A DNA stretch of 64,000 nt from Pseudomonas fluorescens HK44 (GTDB lineage Bacteria > Pseudomonadota > Gammaproteobacteria > Pseudomonadales > Pseudomonadaceae). Of this stretch, positions 48,934 to 59,675 are shown piece after piece. The notes beneath the pieces were generated by a model. The model worked only from the letters and a program-made list of their open reading frames with translations, did no database searches and was not told the DNA's origin. A program made the position numbers and the translations under genes. Within the stretch, counting starts at the first letter, position 1, and the number at the start of each line of letters is the position of its first letter. The stretch is from the NCBI RefSeq assembly GCF_000217955.3, contig NZ_AFOY02000012.1, positions 1 to 64,000 on the forward strand, in the 5' to 3' direction.

Positions 48934-49675
48934 ATGAAACGCTTTGCGCCGGGCATCGCGCCGACCCTGGTGGTCCTCGCGCTGCTGCCGTTGCTGGTCT
49001 TTCTGGGTTTTTTGGCAATTAAGTCGGGGCGAGCAGAAACGCGTGTTGCTGGAGAGCTACGCCGAACGCCGCGTGGCTGAACCGATGGCCAGCGAACAAC
49101 TGTCGAGCACACAAGACCCGGCATTCCGACGCGTTCACCTGCATGGCCAGTTCGATGCGGCCCACAGTTACCTGCTGGACAACCGCACCCGCAATGGCCG
49201 GCCAGGGGTCGAGCTGCTGCAACCCTTTCATGATCAGGCGAGCGGTCTCTGGTTATTGCTCAATCGCGGCTGGCTGCCGTGGCCGAACCGGCGCACACCG
49301 CCGGTGTTCACCACCCCCGAGCAATCGTTGAGTCTCGACGCCTGGGTGTATGTCCCCCCGGGCGCGACCTTTCAACTGCACGCCGATCCGGCGAACGCCA
49401 ACTGGCCACGGCTGGTGACGGCGATCGAACCGGCCAAGCTCTGGAACGAGCTGGGCCGAACCGGGTTTGCTTACGAATTACGTGAAGAGGCCGGGCCGGC
49501 ATCTTATGTGGTTGATTGGCCGGTCGTGGCCATGGGGCCGGAAAAACACCTCGGTTATGCCGTGCAGTGGTTCGCCATGGCGCTCGCGCTGTTCGGTCTT
49601 TATCTCTATTTCGGATGGCACAACGCAAAGGAGAAACAGCATGGGAGCGGCCATGAGTCCACCCAACATGTCTGA
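48934..49675 (+). pseudogene. SURF1-family oxidase assembly gene with one-base frameshift
   Basis: SURF1 helps insert haem a into subunit I. The frame from the ATG at 48934 encodes a normal N-terminal membrane helix (TLVVLALLPLLVFLGF). It then meets six T at 49008-49013 and shifts out of frame. The rest (FWQLSRGEQKRVLLESY to the stop at 49675) is in the next frame, with LLNRGWLPWP and a second membrane helix near the end. Removing one T would restore a standard protein of about 246 residues. It is either a real frameshift or a sequencing error in the T-tract; slippage could also make some full protein. Confidence 0.8.
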
Positions 49676-50231
49676 GGCGCAGGCACCACATCGTCGTCGT
49701 GGGCGCTGGCAGCTGGTGCTGATCCTGCTGATGGTGATTGGTCCGATGATCCTCGCCACCGGCATGTACAAGTTGCAGTTCTGGGTGCCGGAAGGTCGCA
49801 GCTATCACGGTGAACTGATCGGCAACGGTCAGAGCCGTGCCGACCTGGGGGTGCAGGCGGACGAAGACCGCTGGCAGATGCTGGTGACCGCACCGCAGGA
49901 CTGCTCGGTCGATTGTCAGCAGTTGGTGTACCTGGCCCGGCAGATTCAGGTCGCTCTGGGCCCCGATGCCTCGCGTGCCAGCCATGCTTTGGCCGTCGCC
50001 CAACCCTTGAGCGCGGATTATGAGGCCAAGCTCAAGCTCGAATACCCGCAGTTGCAACGTTATCCACTGGACCTTTCGACCTACACTAAAAATGTTCAGG
50101 GCAAAGGCTCGGCGCAGCTCTGGATCATCGATCCGCACGGCAATCTGGTGCTGCGCTTCGACCCCAGCGTCAAAGGCAAGGACCTGCTCAACGACCTGCG
50201 CCACCTGCTGAAACTGTCGAACATCGGATAA
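49641..50231 (+). CDS. Membrane-anchored protein of the oxidase assembly operon
   Basis: The 196-residue protein has one membrane helix (about 23-42) and a periplasmic thioredoxin-like part that lacks a CXXC redox pair but contains CSVDC. It ends in a LRFDPSVKGKDLLNDLRHLLKL segment. It occurs at this place in other Pseudomonas cox clusters. It overlaps the SURF1 end by 35 bases and has AAGGAG before the ATG at 49641. Confidence 0.82.
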   Translation: MGAAMSPPNMSEAQAPHRRRGRWQLVLILLMVIGPMILATGMYKLQFWVPEGRSYHGELIGNGQSRADLGVQADEDRWQMLVTAPQDCSVDCQQLVYLARQIQVALGPDASRASHALAVAQPLSADYEAKLKLEYPQLQRYPLDLSTYTKNVQGKGSAQLWIIDPHGNLVLRFDPSVKGKDLLNDLRHLLKLSNIG

Positions 50232-50241
50232 GGGCATCGTC

Positions 50242-51321
50242 ATGGCCAAACCTGGATTTCGCCTCGCGCTGTTTGCCACCTTGTTGGCACTGATTGTCGT
50301 CTTGCTGGGGGCCTATACCCGGCTGACCCACGCCGGCCTTGGTTGCCCGGACTGGCCGGGTTGCTACGGGTTTATCAGCGTGCCGAAGAGTGAAGCCCAA
50401 CTGGCCCATGCCGAGCTGCATTTTCCGGACACCCCGGTGGTTGCCCACAAGGGCTGGAACGAGATGATTCACCGCTATTTCGCCGGCACGCTTGGTTTGC
50501 TGATTGTGTTGCTGGCGGCGCGTGCCTGGACTCATCGCCATCATCTGGACCAACCCCTGAAGCTGCCGTTGTTCTTGCTGGCGGTGGTGTTTGCCCAAGC
50601 GGCCTTTGGCATGTGGACGGTCACCCTCAAGCTTTGGCCGCAGGTGGTGACGGGGCATTTGCTCGGTGGCTTTGCGACCTTGAGCCTGCTGTTTCTGCTG
50701 ACCTTGCGCTTGTCTGGCGTGTTACCGGCGCTGATCGTGCCGCGACGCTTGCAGTATTGGGCGACGGCCGGGTTGTTGCTGGTGATCGGGCAAATCGCTC
50801 TCGGCGGCTGGGTCAGCGCCAACTACGCAGCCGTGGCCTGTATCGACTTCCCCACTTGTCACGGCCAATGGTTGCCACCGGCTGATTTCGCCAATGGCTT
50901 TCACCTGACTCAACACATCGGCCCCAACTACCTCGGCGGGCAACTCGACAGCGATGCGCGCACGGCGATTCACCTGACTCACCGCATTGGCGCTTTGCTG
51001 GTCACATTGGTGCTGCTGGGGCTGGCCTGGCAGCTCAAGGTCGTCGGCATGACCCGACTCGCCGGGTTGGTGCTGGGGGCGTTGGCGGTGCAGATCACCC
51101 TGGGCATCAGCAATGTGTTGTTTCACCTGCCGTTGCCGGTGGCCGTTGCCCATAACGCGGGCGGTGCGGCGCTGTTGCTGACGATGGTGCTGGTCAACTA
51201 TCACGCACGAACCAGCCTGGTTCGAGTCAGGCAGCAGGCACCCGGGCGCTGGCGCTTCAGCCCGCGTAAACACACGGCCGGGCCGATAACAATAAAAGGA
51301 GAAATGCCATGGCGACTCTGA
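50242..51321 (+). CDS. ctaA: Haem A synthase (COX15/CtaA)
   Basis: The 359-residue membrane protein converts haem O to haem A. It has about eight helices and conserved histidines near [27 protein letters not shown] and AHNAGGA. It overlaps ctaB by 13 bases, showing tight coupling of the two haem A steps. Confidence 0.95.
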   Translation: MAKPGFRLALFATLLALIVVLLGAYTRLTHAGLGCPDWPGCYGFISVPKSEAQLAHAELHFPDTPVVAHKGWNEMIHRYFAGTLGLLIVLLAARAWTHRHHLDQPLKLPLFLLAVVFAQAAFGMWTVTLKLWPQVVTGHLLGGFATLSLLFLLTLRLSGVLPALIVPRRLQYWATAGLLLVIGQIALGGWVSANYAAVACIDFPTCHGQWLPPADFANGFHLTQHIGPNYLGGQLDSDARTAIHLTHRIGALLVTLVLLGLAWQLKVVGMTRLAGLVLGALAVQITLGISNVLFHLPLPVAVAHNAGGAALLLTMVLVNYHARTSLVRVRQQAPGRWRFSPRKHTAGPITIKGEMPWRL

Positions 51322-52208
51322 TCGGCGAACGTCGCAGCCAAGCGATCTGGCGCGACTATCTGGAGCTGACCAAGCCGAAAGTCGTGGTGTTGATGCTGAT
51401 CACGTCGCTGGTCGGTATGTTCCTCGCCACGCGTGCCGGGGTGCCGTGGACGGTGCTGGTGTTTGGCAACTTGGGGATCGGCCTGTGCGCGGGCGGCGCG
51501 GCGGCGGTCAATCATGTGGTGGACCGGCGCATCGACGCGGTGATGGCGCGCACGCACAAGCGGCCATTGGCCGAAGGCCGGGTTTCACCGATCGCCGCAT
51601 TGACCTTCGCACTGCTGCTGGCGGTGGCCGGGCAAGCCTTGTTACTGGCCTTTACCAACCCGCTGACAGCGTGGCTGACCCTCGCCTCGCTGCTGGGCTA
51701 TGCGGTGGTCTACACCGGTTTTCTCAAGCGGGCGACGCCGCAGAATATCGTTATTGGCGGGCTGGCCGGTGCCGCACCGCCACTGTTGGGCTGGGTCGCC
51801 GCCACCGGGCATGTCAGCGCCGAACCGCTGCTGCTGGTGCTGATTATCTTTGCCTGGACCCCGCCACACTTCTGGGCGCTGGCGATTCATCGCAAGGAGG
51901 AGTACGCCAAGGCCGATATCCCCATGCTGCCGGTGACCCACGGCGAGCATTACACCAAGATCCACATCCTGCTTTACACCTTTGCCCTGCTGGCCGTGAG
52001 CTTGATGCCCTATGTCATTCACATGAGCGGCTTGCTGTACCTGGTTTGCGCCCTGGGACTGGGTGCGAGGTTTCTGCAATGGGCCGTGGTGCTGTACCGT
52101 GGCACTCAGCCGCACGCGGCGATCAACACCTTCAAGTACTCTATTTATTACTTGTTCCTGCTGTTTATCGCCCTGCTCGTAGACCACTACTTATTGTTGA
52201 ACCTATGA
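51309..52208 (+). CDS. ctaB: Protohaem IX farnesyltransferase
   Basis: The 299-residue UbiA-family membrane enzyme attaches a farnesyl chain to haem B to make haem O (also called CyoE). The Asp-rich motif is [19 protein letters not shown] and the second motif region contains [12 protein letters not shown]. Its stop overlaps the Sco gene start by four bases. Confidence 0.96.
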   Translation: MATLIGERRSQAIWRDYLELTKPKVVVLMLITSLVGMFLATRAGVPWTVLVFGNLGIGLCAGGAAAVNHVVDRRIDAVMARTHKRPLAEGRVSPIAALTFALLLAVAGQALLLAFTNPLTAWLTLASLLGYAVVYTGFLKRATPQNIVIGGLAGAAPPLLGWVAATGHVSAEPLLLVLIIFAWTPPHFWALAIHRKEEYAKADIPMLPVTHGEHYTKIHILLYTFALLAVSLMPYVIHMSGLLYLVCALGLGARFLQWAVVLYRGTQPHAAINTFKYSIYYLFLLFIALLVDHYLLLNL

Positions 52209-52840
52209 CCCGAACCCAGAAAACCGTCTTCATTCTTGTTGCCCTGATCGCGCTGGTCCTGGGGCTTACCGTCAACAAAGTACTGTCTGGCAAAGGCCAG
52301 GGCGATCCGACTGCGCTGATCGACGCCGGGATCATCCTGTTGCCGCAAAGCCGCAACCTGCCGGATGTGCAGATGACCAACCAGGACGGCCAACCAGTCA
52401 CGATCAACGCCTTGAAAGGTAAGTGGAGCCTGCTGTTCTTTGGTTACACCTTCTGCCCGGACATCTGCCCGACCACCCTGGCGCAACTGCGGCAGATCAA
52501 GAGTGAGTTGCCAGCGGACGCGGTCGACAAGTTGCAGATCATTCTGGTCAGCGTCGACCCGAACCGCGACACCCCCAAGCAGCTCAAGCAGTACCTGGGC
52601 TACTTCGACCCGCAGTTTGTCGGCCTGACGCCGGCTTCGGTCGAAGACCTGCAAAAAGTCGCCAATGCGGTGAGCATTCCGTTCATTCCGGCGGACACCA
52701 GCAAACCCAACTACACCGTCGACCACAGCGGCAACCTGGCAGTGATCGGGCCGGACGGCACACAGCGCGGGTTCATTCGTGCACCGTTGAACAACACGAA
52801 ACTGGTGGCCCAGTTGCCGGTGATGCTCAAGCGTCAATAA
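52205..52840 (+). CDS. SCO1/SenC-type copper chaperone
   Basis: This 211-residue protein is held by one N-terminal helix and has a thioredoxin fold facing the periplasm. Copper ligands Cys84 and Cys88 (FCPDICP) and His174 (VDHSG) are intact. It loads copper into the CuA site of CoxB. It is the last gene of the oxidase operon. Confidence 0.94.
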   Translation: MTRTQKTVFILVALIALVLGLTVNKVLSGKGQGDPTALIDAGIILLPQSRNLPDVQMTNQDGQPVTINALKGKWSLLFFGYTFCPDICPTTLAQLRQIKSELPADAVDKLQIILVSVDPNRDTPKQLKQYLGYFDPQFVGLTPASVEDLQKVANAVSIPFIPADTSKPNYTVDHSGNLAVIGPDGTQRGFIRAPLNNTKLVAQLPVMLKRQ

Positions 52841-52855
52841 CACTGCAAATCCTAA

Positions 52856-52959
52856 TGTGGGAGCGAGCCTGCTCGCGATGGGGCCATCACTGCCAACATC
52901 GATCTTGAATGTCAGTCCGCTATCGTCGGAACGCCGCCCGGAGCGGGCTCGCTCCCACA
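52856..52959. repeat. REP-type paired palindrome, GGGAGCGAGCCTGCTCGCG type
   Basis: Arms GTGGGAGCGAGCCTGCTCGC and GCGGGCTCGCTCCCAC about 100 bases apart, with CGGAACGCCGC inside. A single copy of the left arm core is at 10327. Confidence 0.85.
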
Positions 52960-52980
52960 AGGTCAGTGTTTCAGGCATAA

Positions 52981-53016
52981 AAAAACGGGGACACAGTGAT
53001 TGTGTCCCCGTTTTGT
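52981..53016. terminator. Strong bidirectional terminator, cox operon and metQ
   Basis: A near-perfect stem of about 14 bp (AAAACGGGGACACA/TGTGTCCCCGTTTT) with a five-base loop. A and T tracts on both sides allow termination of the converging operons. Confidence 0.9.
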
Positions 53017-53030
53017 TTTACATCAGCAGA

Positions 53031-53804
53031 TCAGAACGCCGGCAATACCGCGCCTTTGTACTTCTCCAGAATGAATGCCTTCACTTCCGGGCTGTGCAGC
53101 GCAGCAACCAGTTTTTTCATCGCGTCGCTGTCCTTGTCGTCTTCGCGGGCGACCAGGATATTCACGTAAGGCGAGTCCTTGCCTTCGATGAACAGCGCGT
53201 CCTTGGACGGATCGAGCTTGGCTTCCAGCGCGTAGTTGGTGTTGATCAGCGCCAGGTCGACCTGGGTCAGCACGCGCGGGATGGTCGCAGCTTCCAGTTC
53301 ACGGAATTTCAGGCCTTTGGTGTTCTCGGTGATGTCCTTGACGGTCGACAGGATGTTGTTCGAATCCTTCAACTTGATCAGGCCGGCCTTTTCCAGCAGC
53401 AACAGCGCACGGCCGCCGTTGGTGGCATCGTTCGGGATCACCACGTTGGCGCTGCCTGGCAGTTCGGCAAGGGTCTTGTACTTGTTGGAGTACGCGCCCA
53501 GCGGCTCCAGGTGTACACCGGCAACGCTCACCAGGTGTGTGCCCTTGGCCTTGTTGAACTCATCGAGGTACGGCTGGTGCTGGAAGAAGTTGGCGTCCAG
53601 GCGTTTCTCGGCAACCTGTACGTTCGGCTGCACGTAGTCGGTGAACACCTTGACCTTGAGGTCGACGCCTTCTTTGGCCAGTGCCGGCTTCACGAACTCG
53701 AGGATTTCCGCGTGCGGAACCGGGGTGGCAGCGACGGTCAGGGTTTCAGCGGCCTGAGCGGAGAACGCTGCAACGGCAGCGAACGCGGCGAGTAGTTTTT
53801 TCAT
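53031..53804 (-). CDS. metQ: Methionine-binding lipoprotein/periplasmic protein MetQ
   Basis: The 257-residue solute-binding protein has a signal peptide (AQA-A) without a lipobox Cys, so it is probably soluble in the periplasm. The NlpA-family pattern VPHAEILEF, QPNVQVAEKRL and FFQHQPYLDEFN is clear. It follows metI. Confidence 0.93.
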   Translation of the reverse strand: MKKLLAAFAAVAAFSAQAAETLTVAATPVPHAEILEFVKPALAKEGVDLKVKVFTDYVQPNVQVAEKRLDANFFQHQPYLDEFNKAKGTHLVSVAGVHLEPLGAYSNKYKTLAELPGSANVVIPNDATNGGRALLLLEKAGLIKLKDSNNILSTVKDITENTKGLKFRELEAATIPRVLTQVDLALINTNYALEAKLDPSKDALFIEGKDSPYVNILVAREDDKDSDAMKKLVAALHSPEVKAFILEKYKGAVLPAF

Positions 53805-53865
53805 CCAGCAAACTCCTTGTGAGGCGCCCATTCGAGCGCCTGCCAGCCGTGGCCGGCGATTGCAT

Positions 53866-54540
53866 TTATTTTCGGGAAAAGTGCACCACCAGCTTATCGC
53901 CGACGGTTTGCAGAACCTGGACCAACACCAGCAGCAACACCACGGTCACCACCATCACGTCAGTCTGGAAGCGTTGGTAACCGAAGCGAATGGCCAGGTC
54001 ACCCAAACCACCGGCACCGACCACACCGGCCATCGCCGTGTAGGACACCAGCGTAATCGCGGTCACCGTGATCGCAGCGAAAATGCCCGGGCGGGCTTCC
54101 GGCAGCAGCGCGTTGACGATGATCTGGCGGGTCGTCGCGCCCATGGCCTGGGTCGCTTCGATGATGCCGCGATCGACTTCACGCAGTGCGGTTTCCACCA
54201 GACGGGCGAAGAACGGCGTAGCGCCGACTACCAGCGGCGGAATCGCACCGCCGACGCCCAGCGAGGTGCCGGTGATCAGTACGGTGAACGGGATCATCAC
54301 GATCAGCAGAATGATGAACGGCAGCGAACGCAGGATATTCACGATCAGCGACAGCAGCGCGTAAACGCCTTTGGCTTCGAGCAACTGGCGCGGGCTGCAC
54401 AGAAACAGCAACACGCCCAGCGGCAGGCCGAGCAGTACGGTGAACAACAGCGAACCGCCAAGCATCAGCAAGGTGTCGCCGGTGGCCAGCCAGATTTCGA
54501 ACCAGTCGATATTGGCGAAGAAACTCATCAGGGCTTCCAT
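53866..54540 (-). CDS. metI: Methionine ABC transporter permease MetI
   Basis: The 224-residue inner-membrane permease has five to six helices and the coupling EAA loop (EATQAMGATTRQIIVNALLPEA). Its ATG overlaps the metN stop by one base (TAATG). Confidence 0.95.
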   Translation of the reverse strand: MEALMSFFANIDWFEIWLATGDTLLMLGGSLLFTVLLGLPLGVLLFLCSPRQLLEAKGVYALLSLIVNILRSLPFIILLIVMIPFTVLITGTSLGVGGAIPPLVVGATPFFARLVETALREVDRGIIEATQAMGATTRQIIVNALLPEARPGIFAAITVTAITLVSYTAMAGVVGAGGLGDLAIRFGYQRFQTDVMVVTVVLLLVLVQVLQTVGDKLVVHFSRK

Positions 54541-55547
54541 TAACGCAGCACCTCCATGTGGACGTCAGCCGCGGTGAAGCGGGCAAACGCCGCGTCCATG
54601 TCGCCGCCGGTGACCGCCAGGGTCAATTGCCCGTAGGGGACGTCTTTGATGCGGTCGATACGACCGGCGAGGATGCTGTAGTCCACTCCCGTTTCGCGGG
54701 CGACGGTGCCCAGCAACGGCGCGTAGGTGGCGTCGCCCTGGAAGGTCAGGCGCACGATACGGCCCGGCACGTGAGCGAAGTCGTCGCGCTGTTCGCTTTC
54801 GTCGATTTGCTCGTCTTCCTGCACGAAACGCTTGGTGGTCGGGTGCTTGGGGTGCAAGAACACGTCGGCCACCGGACCTTGCTCGACGATCACGCCAGCG
54901 TCCATCACCGCGACCTGGTCGCAGACCCGGCGAATCACGTCCATTTCATGGGTGATCAGCACGATGGTCAGGTTCAGCTCACGGTTGATCTCGGCCAACA
55001 GTTGCAGGACCGACGCGGTGGTTTGCGGATCGAGGGCGCTGGTGGCTTCGTCACACAGCAGGATTTTCGGCTTGGTCGCCAGGGCGCGGGCGATGCCGAC
55101 GCGCTGCTTCTGGCCACCGGACAGCTGCGCCGGGTACTTTTTTGCGTGGTCGGCCAGGCCGACACGCGCCAGCAACTCGGCCACTCGCAGGTCGATCTCG
55201 CTGCGCGACAATTCACCGGCCAGGGTCAACGGCAGCGCGACGTTGTCGGCAACCGTCTTGGAGGCCAGCAGGTTGAAGTGCTGGAAGATCATCCCGACTT
55301 GCTGACGGAAGCGGCGCAGCGCATTGGCGTCCAGCGCGGTGACTTCTTCGCCATCGACGATGATCTTGCCGCCGCTGGAGTTTTCCAGGCGGTTGATCAG
55401 ACGCAACAGGGTGCTTTTTCCCGCGCCGGAGTGACCGATCAGGCCAAACACCTGACCGTTCTCAATCGACAGATTGGTGGGGTGCAGCGCGGGAATATCC
55501 TTACCGGCAACGCGGTAAGTTTTATGGACGTTTTGAAACTCGATCAC
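54540..55547 (-). CDS. metN: Methionine ABC transporter ATPase MetN
   Basis: The 335-residue ATPase has Walker [10 protein letters not shown] (37-45), signature LSGGQ, Walker [13 protein letters not shown] and a C-terminal NIL domain (about 260-335) that senses methionine and blocks transport. It is the first gene of metNIQ. Confidence 0.96.
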   Translation of the reverse strand: MIEFQNVHKTYRVAGKDIPALHPTNLSIENGQVFGLIGHSGAGKSTLLRLINRLENSSGGKIIVDGEEVTALDANALRRFRQQVGMIFQHFNLLASKTVADNVALPLTLAGELSRSEIDLRVAELLARVGLADHAKKYPAQLSGGQKQRVGIARALATKPKILLCDEATSALDPQTTASVLQLLAEINRELNLTIVLITHEMDVIRRVCDQVAVMDAGVIVEQGPVADVFLHPKHPTTKRFVQEDEQIDESEQRDDFAHVPGRIVRLTFQGDATYAPLLGTVARETGVDYSILAGRIDRIKDVPYGQLTLAVTGGDMDAAFARFTAADVHMEVLR

Positions 55548-55687
55548 GTAGCGAACCTTGTGGGGCGCGTTGGAAAAGGGTCAGCGGTTAGCCGGGCGGG
55601 CATTTTAGCCTGTCCGTATAGAGGTTCTTAGCATTTATTTCGCATTCACCCAGTCATTTGGAAATAACGCGATAAGCCAGGAAGAAC

Positions 55688-55750
55688 AAAAGATCGCAGC
55701 CTCCAACAGCTCTTACAGTCCGATGTAGGCGCTGCGAAGACTGCGATCTT
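55688..55750. repeat. REP-type inverted repeat (GATCGCAG type)
   Basis: AAAGATCGCAGCC on the left and CTGCGATCTTC on the right enclose TAGGCGCTGCG. It is the same type as the copy at 2124. Confidence 0.7.
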
Positions 55751-55755
55751 CTCTT

Positions 55756-56469
55756 TTACGGTTTATGCGGCGTCAGAACCATCTGTGCCGGAACATTGCG
55801 CAGAATCTGCCGTTCGATCTTCAGGTCGAAGTCGGCGTCCAGCTTCTTCACCCGTTTGGTCAGCAGCGTGGCCAGCCACGGGTAATCTTCGGTGCGCGGC
55901 GCCTGAATGCTGACGTCGCACTCATAACTCACCACATCGCTGGCAATCGCATCGAGTTGCCGACGCAATTGCTTGCTATCGGCGATGTTCAGCGCAACGG
56001 TGGTGCTCTCGGCCGTTGGGTCGATGATCTTGGCGACACGCTTGGCTTCGGCGGCTTTGAGGGCTGCCTCGGCCTGGTCCAGTTCGGCTTTGCGCGCGTG
56101 ACTAATGGCGTTGTTGACGCCACCGGTCAGCGCCGGGGCTTTGGGCATCAACGCACGGGCTCGGCTCAGGGCCGTGGCGGCGGCATTCACGTCGCCTTTT
56201 TGCAGAACGATCTGGCTGCGTTGCAAATAGGCTTCAGCGAGTTGCCGTTGATATTGCTCCAGCGACTGATCGTTGGGCGATTCGGCCTGCAAGGCGGCCA
56301 ATTGATCCTCAGCGGTGGCCAACTCACTGCTGGCCAGGCTTTGCTCCAGCTGCGCGATCGCCGTAGCCCGTGCGTCAGGAACTTCAGGGGCTGGCGGCGT
56401 GCTTTGGCAGGCGCCAAGTAGCAGCGAAAATGCAACAAGGAGCAGATAACGGGAGGCGAACGGCTTCAT
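55756..56469 (-). CDS. Putative lipoprotein with helical repeat region
   Basis: The 237-residue protein has a lipobox LLGAC (Cys20) and a helical, TPR-like middle (residues 40-160), then a C-terminal region with a conserved tail ending QMVLTPHKP. It is conserved next to znuB in pseudomonads and is of unknown role. It has no predicted metal site. Confidence 0.82.
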   Translation of the reverse strand: MKPFASRYLLLVAFSLLLGACQSTPPAPEVPDARATAIAQLEQSLASSELATAEDQLAALQAESPNDQSLEQYQRQLAEAYLQRSQIVLQKGDVNAAATALSRARALMPKAPALTGGVNNAISHARKAELDQAEAALKAAEAKRVAKIIDPTAESTTVALNIADSKQLRRQLDAIASDVVSYECDVSIQAPRTEDYPWLATLLTKRVKKLDADFDLKIERQILRNVPAQMVLTPHKP

Positions 56470-56506
56470 TCCTGCGACTCTCTGATTGCGCAAAAAACGA
56501 GCAAGT

Positions 56507-57287
56507 CTACACCCCTCGACGGGGCAGGACAAAACTCAGCAGAAACAGCGCGGCAGCGGCCACCACAATCGATGGGCCGGCCGGCGTGTCCTTGAACCAC
56601 GACAGCGCCAGGCCACCGCAGACCGCGAGTATACCGAGCAAACTCGCGCCTAAGGCCATCTGCTCTGGAGAGCGTGCGTGACGTTGTGCCGCAGCCGCCG
56701 GGATGATCAGCAAGGAAGTAATCAACAGCACGCCGACGATTTTCATCGCCACCGCGATCACCACCGCAATCAGCAGCATCAAGGTCATGCGCAATGCTGC
56801 TACCGGCAGGCCTTCAACCGTGGCCAGTTCTTCGTGCACGGTAATCGCCAGCAATGGCCGCCATAGCGCCACCAACAGCAGCATCACTGCCGCACTGCCA
56901 CCGAGAATCCACGAAAGATCGGTCGGGCTAATCGCCAACAAGTCGCCGAACAGGTAGGCCATCAGGTCGATCCGCACTTCATGCATGAAGCTTAGTACCA
57001 CCAGGCCCAGAGAGAGCGTGCTCGGCGCAAGAATCCCCAACAAGGTGTCGGAGGCCAGCGGCTGGCGCTGTTGCAAGGTCACCAGCAACACGGCCAGCAA
57101 CAGACAGCCGACCGTCACCGCGATGGTCGGGCTGACATCCAGCAGAAAGCCCAACGCCACGCCGAGCAACGCCGCGTGGGACAGGGTGTCGCCGAAATAG
57201 GCCATGCGCCGCCAGACCACGAACGATCCCAGCGGACCTGCGACGGCGGCCAGGGCCAGGCCTGCGAGCAGGGCGTACAACAGAAAA

Positions 57288-57295
<8 letters not shown>
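56507..57295 (-). CDS. znuB: Zinc ABC transporter permease ZnuB
   Basis: The 262-residue inner-membrane permease has about eight helices and the family motif [18 protein letters not shown]. It overlaps the znuC end by eight bases. Start at ATG 57295. Confidence 0.95.
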
Positions 57296-58072
<777 letters not shown>

Positions 58073-58073
<1 letters not shown>

Positions 58074-58555
58074 CAAGCCCCCTGGCAACCCGAGCAAAGA
58101 CCGACCACTTCGACGGTCTGGCCTTCGACCACAAACCCGACTTCGCCGGCGCTGTGGATGATGGTGTCGCTGATGGATTTTTGCTCGAGCTCGATGGCCG
58201 CATGGCATTCGCGGCAAATCAGGAACTGGCCCTGGTGAGCGTGCCCCGGATGATTGCAGCCCACGAAGGCGTTGAGCGAGGAAATGCGGTGGACCAGGCC
58301 GTTATCCTGCAGGAAATCCAGCGCACGGTAAACAGTCGGCGGCGCGGCGCGGCGGCCATCCTGCTCGCTGAGTACCGCCAGAATGTCGTAGGCGCCCAGC
58401 GGCTTGTGGCTTTGCCAGACCAATTCCAGCACCCGCCGACGCAGCGCGGTCAGGCGCAAGCCCTGACGTGCGCAAATGACATCGGCCTCGGACAATGCGC
58501 TGTGCACGCAGTGAGAGTGGTCGTGGGGACGGCTGGCTAGCGGTGTTTTAGGCAT
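58073..58555 (-). CDS. zur: Zinc uptake regulator Zur
   Basis: The 160-residue Fur-family repressor uses zinc as corepressor. It has an N-terminal winged helix and zinc motifs CREC and CSGC. It starts a zur-znuC-znuB operon and is divergent from znuA across the Zur box. Confidence 0.94.
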
Positions 58556-58578
58556 GAGCGGCGACGAGTTTTGTGAGA

Positions 58579-58595
58579 GACGTTATTATGTTACC
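58579..58595. promoter_or_regulatory. Zur box between zur and znuA
   Basis: GACGTTATTATGTTACC matches the Zur operator core, which in E. coli znu reads ATGTTATAATATCACAC. It lies between divergent zur and znuA, so one site can control both. Confidence 0.72.
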
Positions 58596-58621
58596 CGTTC
58601 TCGCCTACTTGAGTGGTCATC

Positions 58622-59542
58622 GTGCCCAGACTTTTTGCCATTTTTGTCACATTTACTGCCGGTTTTTTTGCGATCAGCGCCGCTCATGCCGAAGTGAACG
58701 TACTGACCAGCATCAAGCCGCTGCAGCTGATTGCTGCTGCGGTGCAGGATGGCGTCGGGGTTCCCGAGGTATTGCTGCCGCCGGGTGCGTCGCCGCATAA
58801 CTATGCCTTGCGTCCTTCCGACGTACGGAAGGTGCAGTCGGTGGAGCTGCTCTACTGGATCGGCCCGGACATGGAGGGTTTCCTTCCGCGCGTGCTCAAA
58901 GGTCGTAGCCTGCCGTCGGTTGCCGTGCAGGAGCTGCCGGGTTTGAAACTGCGGCGCTTCGCCGAAGACAGCCACTCTCACGCAGAAGAGGCCGACGAGC
59001 ACGATCACGACCACCGCCCTGGCAGTCTCGATGCTCACCTGTGGCTGTCACCGGTCAATGCACGAGTGATCGCGGCAAAAATCGCCACTGACTTGAGTGC
59101 TGCGGATCCAGCCAATGCGCCGCGCTATCAGAGCAACCTCAAGGCGTTCGGTGAGCGCCTGGACGCGCTGGATCTGCGCTTGAAAGCGCGCTTGGCGGGC
59201 ATCGCGGGCAAGCCTTACTTCGTGTTCCATGAAGCGTTCGATTACTTCGAAGACGCCTACGGCCTCAAGCACACCGGTGTGTTCAGCGTCGCCGCAGAAG
59301 TTCAGCCAGGCGCCCAGCACGTTGCGACGATGCGCTCGCGCTTGCAGGAAGTCGGCAAGACCTGCGTGTTCAGCGAACCGCCGTTGCGCCCACGCCTGGC
59401 CGAGACGCTGGTGGCCGGTTTGCCGGTGAAACTGGCGGAGCTGGATGCGTTGGGCGGCTACACGCCGGCGACGGCTCGTGGCTATGAGCAGGTGTTGGAG
59501 AAGTTGGGGAACGATTTGGCCGGGTGTCTGGAGTCGCTTTAA
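58622..59542 (+). CDS. znuA: Zinc-binding periplasmic protein ZnuA
   Basis: The 306-residue cluster A-I solute-binding protein has a signal peptide (AHA-E) and a His/Asp/Glu-rich loop (SHSHAEEADEHDHDH, about 120-135). The zinc ligands are expected in HNYALRPSD, DAHLWLSP and FHEAFDYF. The start may be GTG 58622 or GTG 58613. Confidence 0.93.
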   Translation: MPRLFAIFVTFTAGFFAISAAHAEVNVLTSIKPLQLIAAAVQDGVGVPEVLLPPGASPHNYALRPSDVRKVQSVELLYWIGPDMEGFLPRVLKGRSLPSVAVQELPGLKLRRFAEDSHSHAEEADEHDHDHRPGSLDAHLWLSPVNARVIAAKIATDLSAADPANAPRYQSNLKAFGERLDALDLRLKARLAGIAGKPYFVFHEAFDYFEDAYGLKHTGVFSVAAEVQPGAQHVATMRSRLQEVGKTCVFSEPPLRPRLAETLVAGLPVKLAELDALGGYTPATARGYEQVLEKLGNDLAGCLESL

Positions 59543-59559
59543 CTCCCGAGCGCAGATCC

Positions 59560-59672
59560 TGTGGCGAGGGGGCTTGCCCCCGTTGGAGCGCGAAGCGCTC
59601 CCATGCGATCAAACCGAGCAGCCCCAGTTTGGGGCTGCTTCGCCACCCAACGGGGGCAAGCCCCCTCGCCAC
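59560..59672. repeat. REPIN-type paired palindrome, GGGGGCTTGCCCCC variant
   Basis: Arms GTGGCGAGGGGGCTTGCCCC and inverse, with GGAGCGCGAAGCGCTCC inside. Same variant as at 17616. Confidence 0.88.
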
Positions 59673-59675
59673 GGT

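Noticed and set aside
51446..52840. Apparent fusion of a long N-terminal extension to the Sco protein
   Set aside because: The extension is ctaB read in the wrong frame; the Sco start at 52205 overlaps the ctaB stop in the usual ATGA way.
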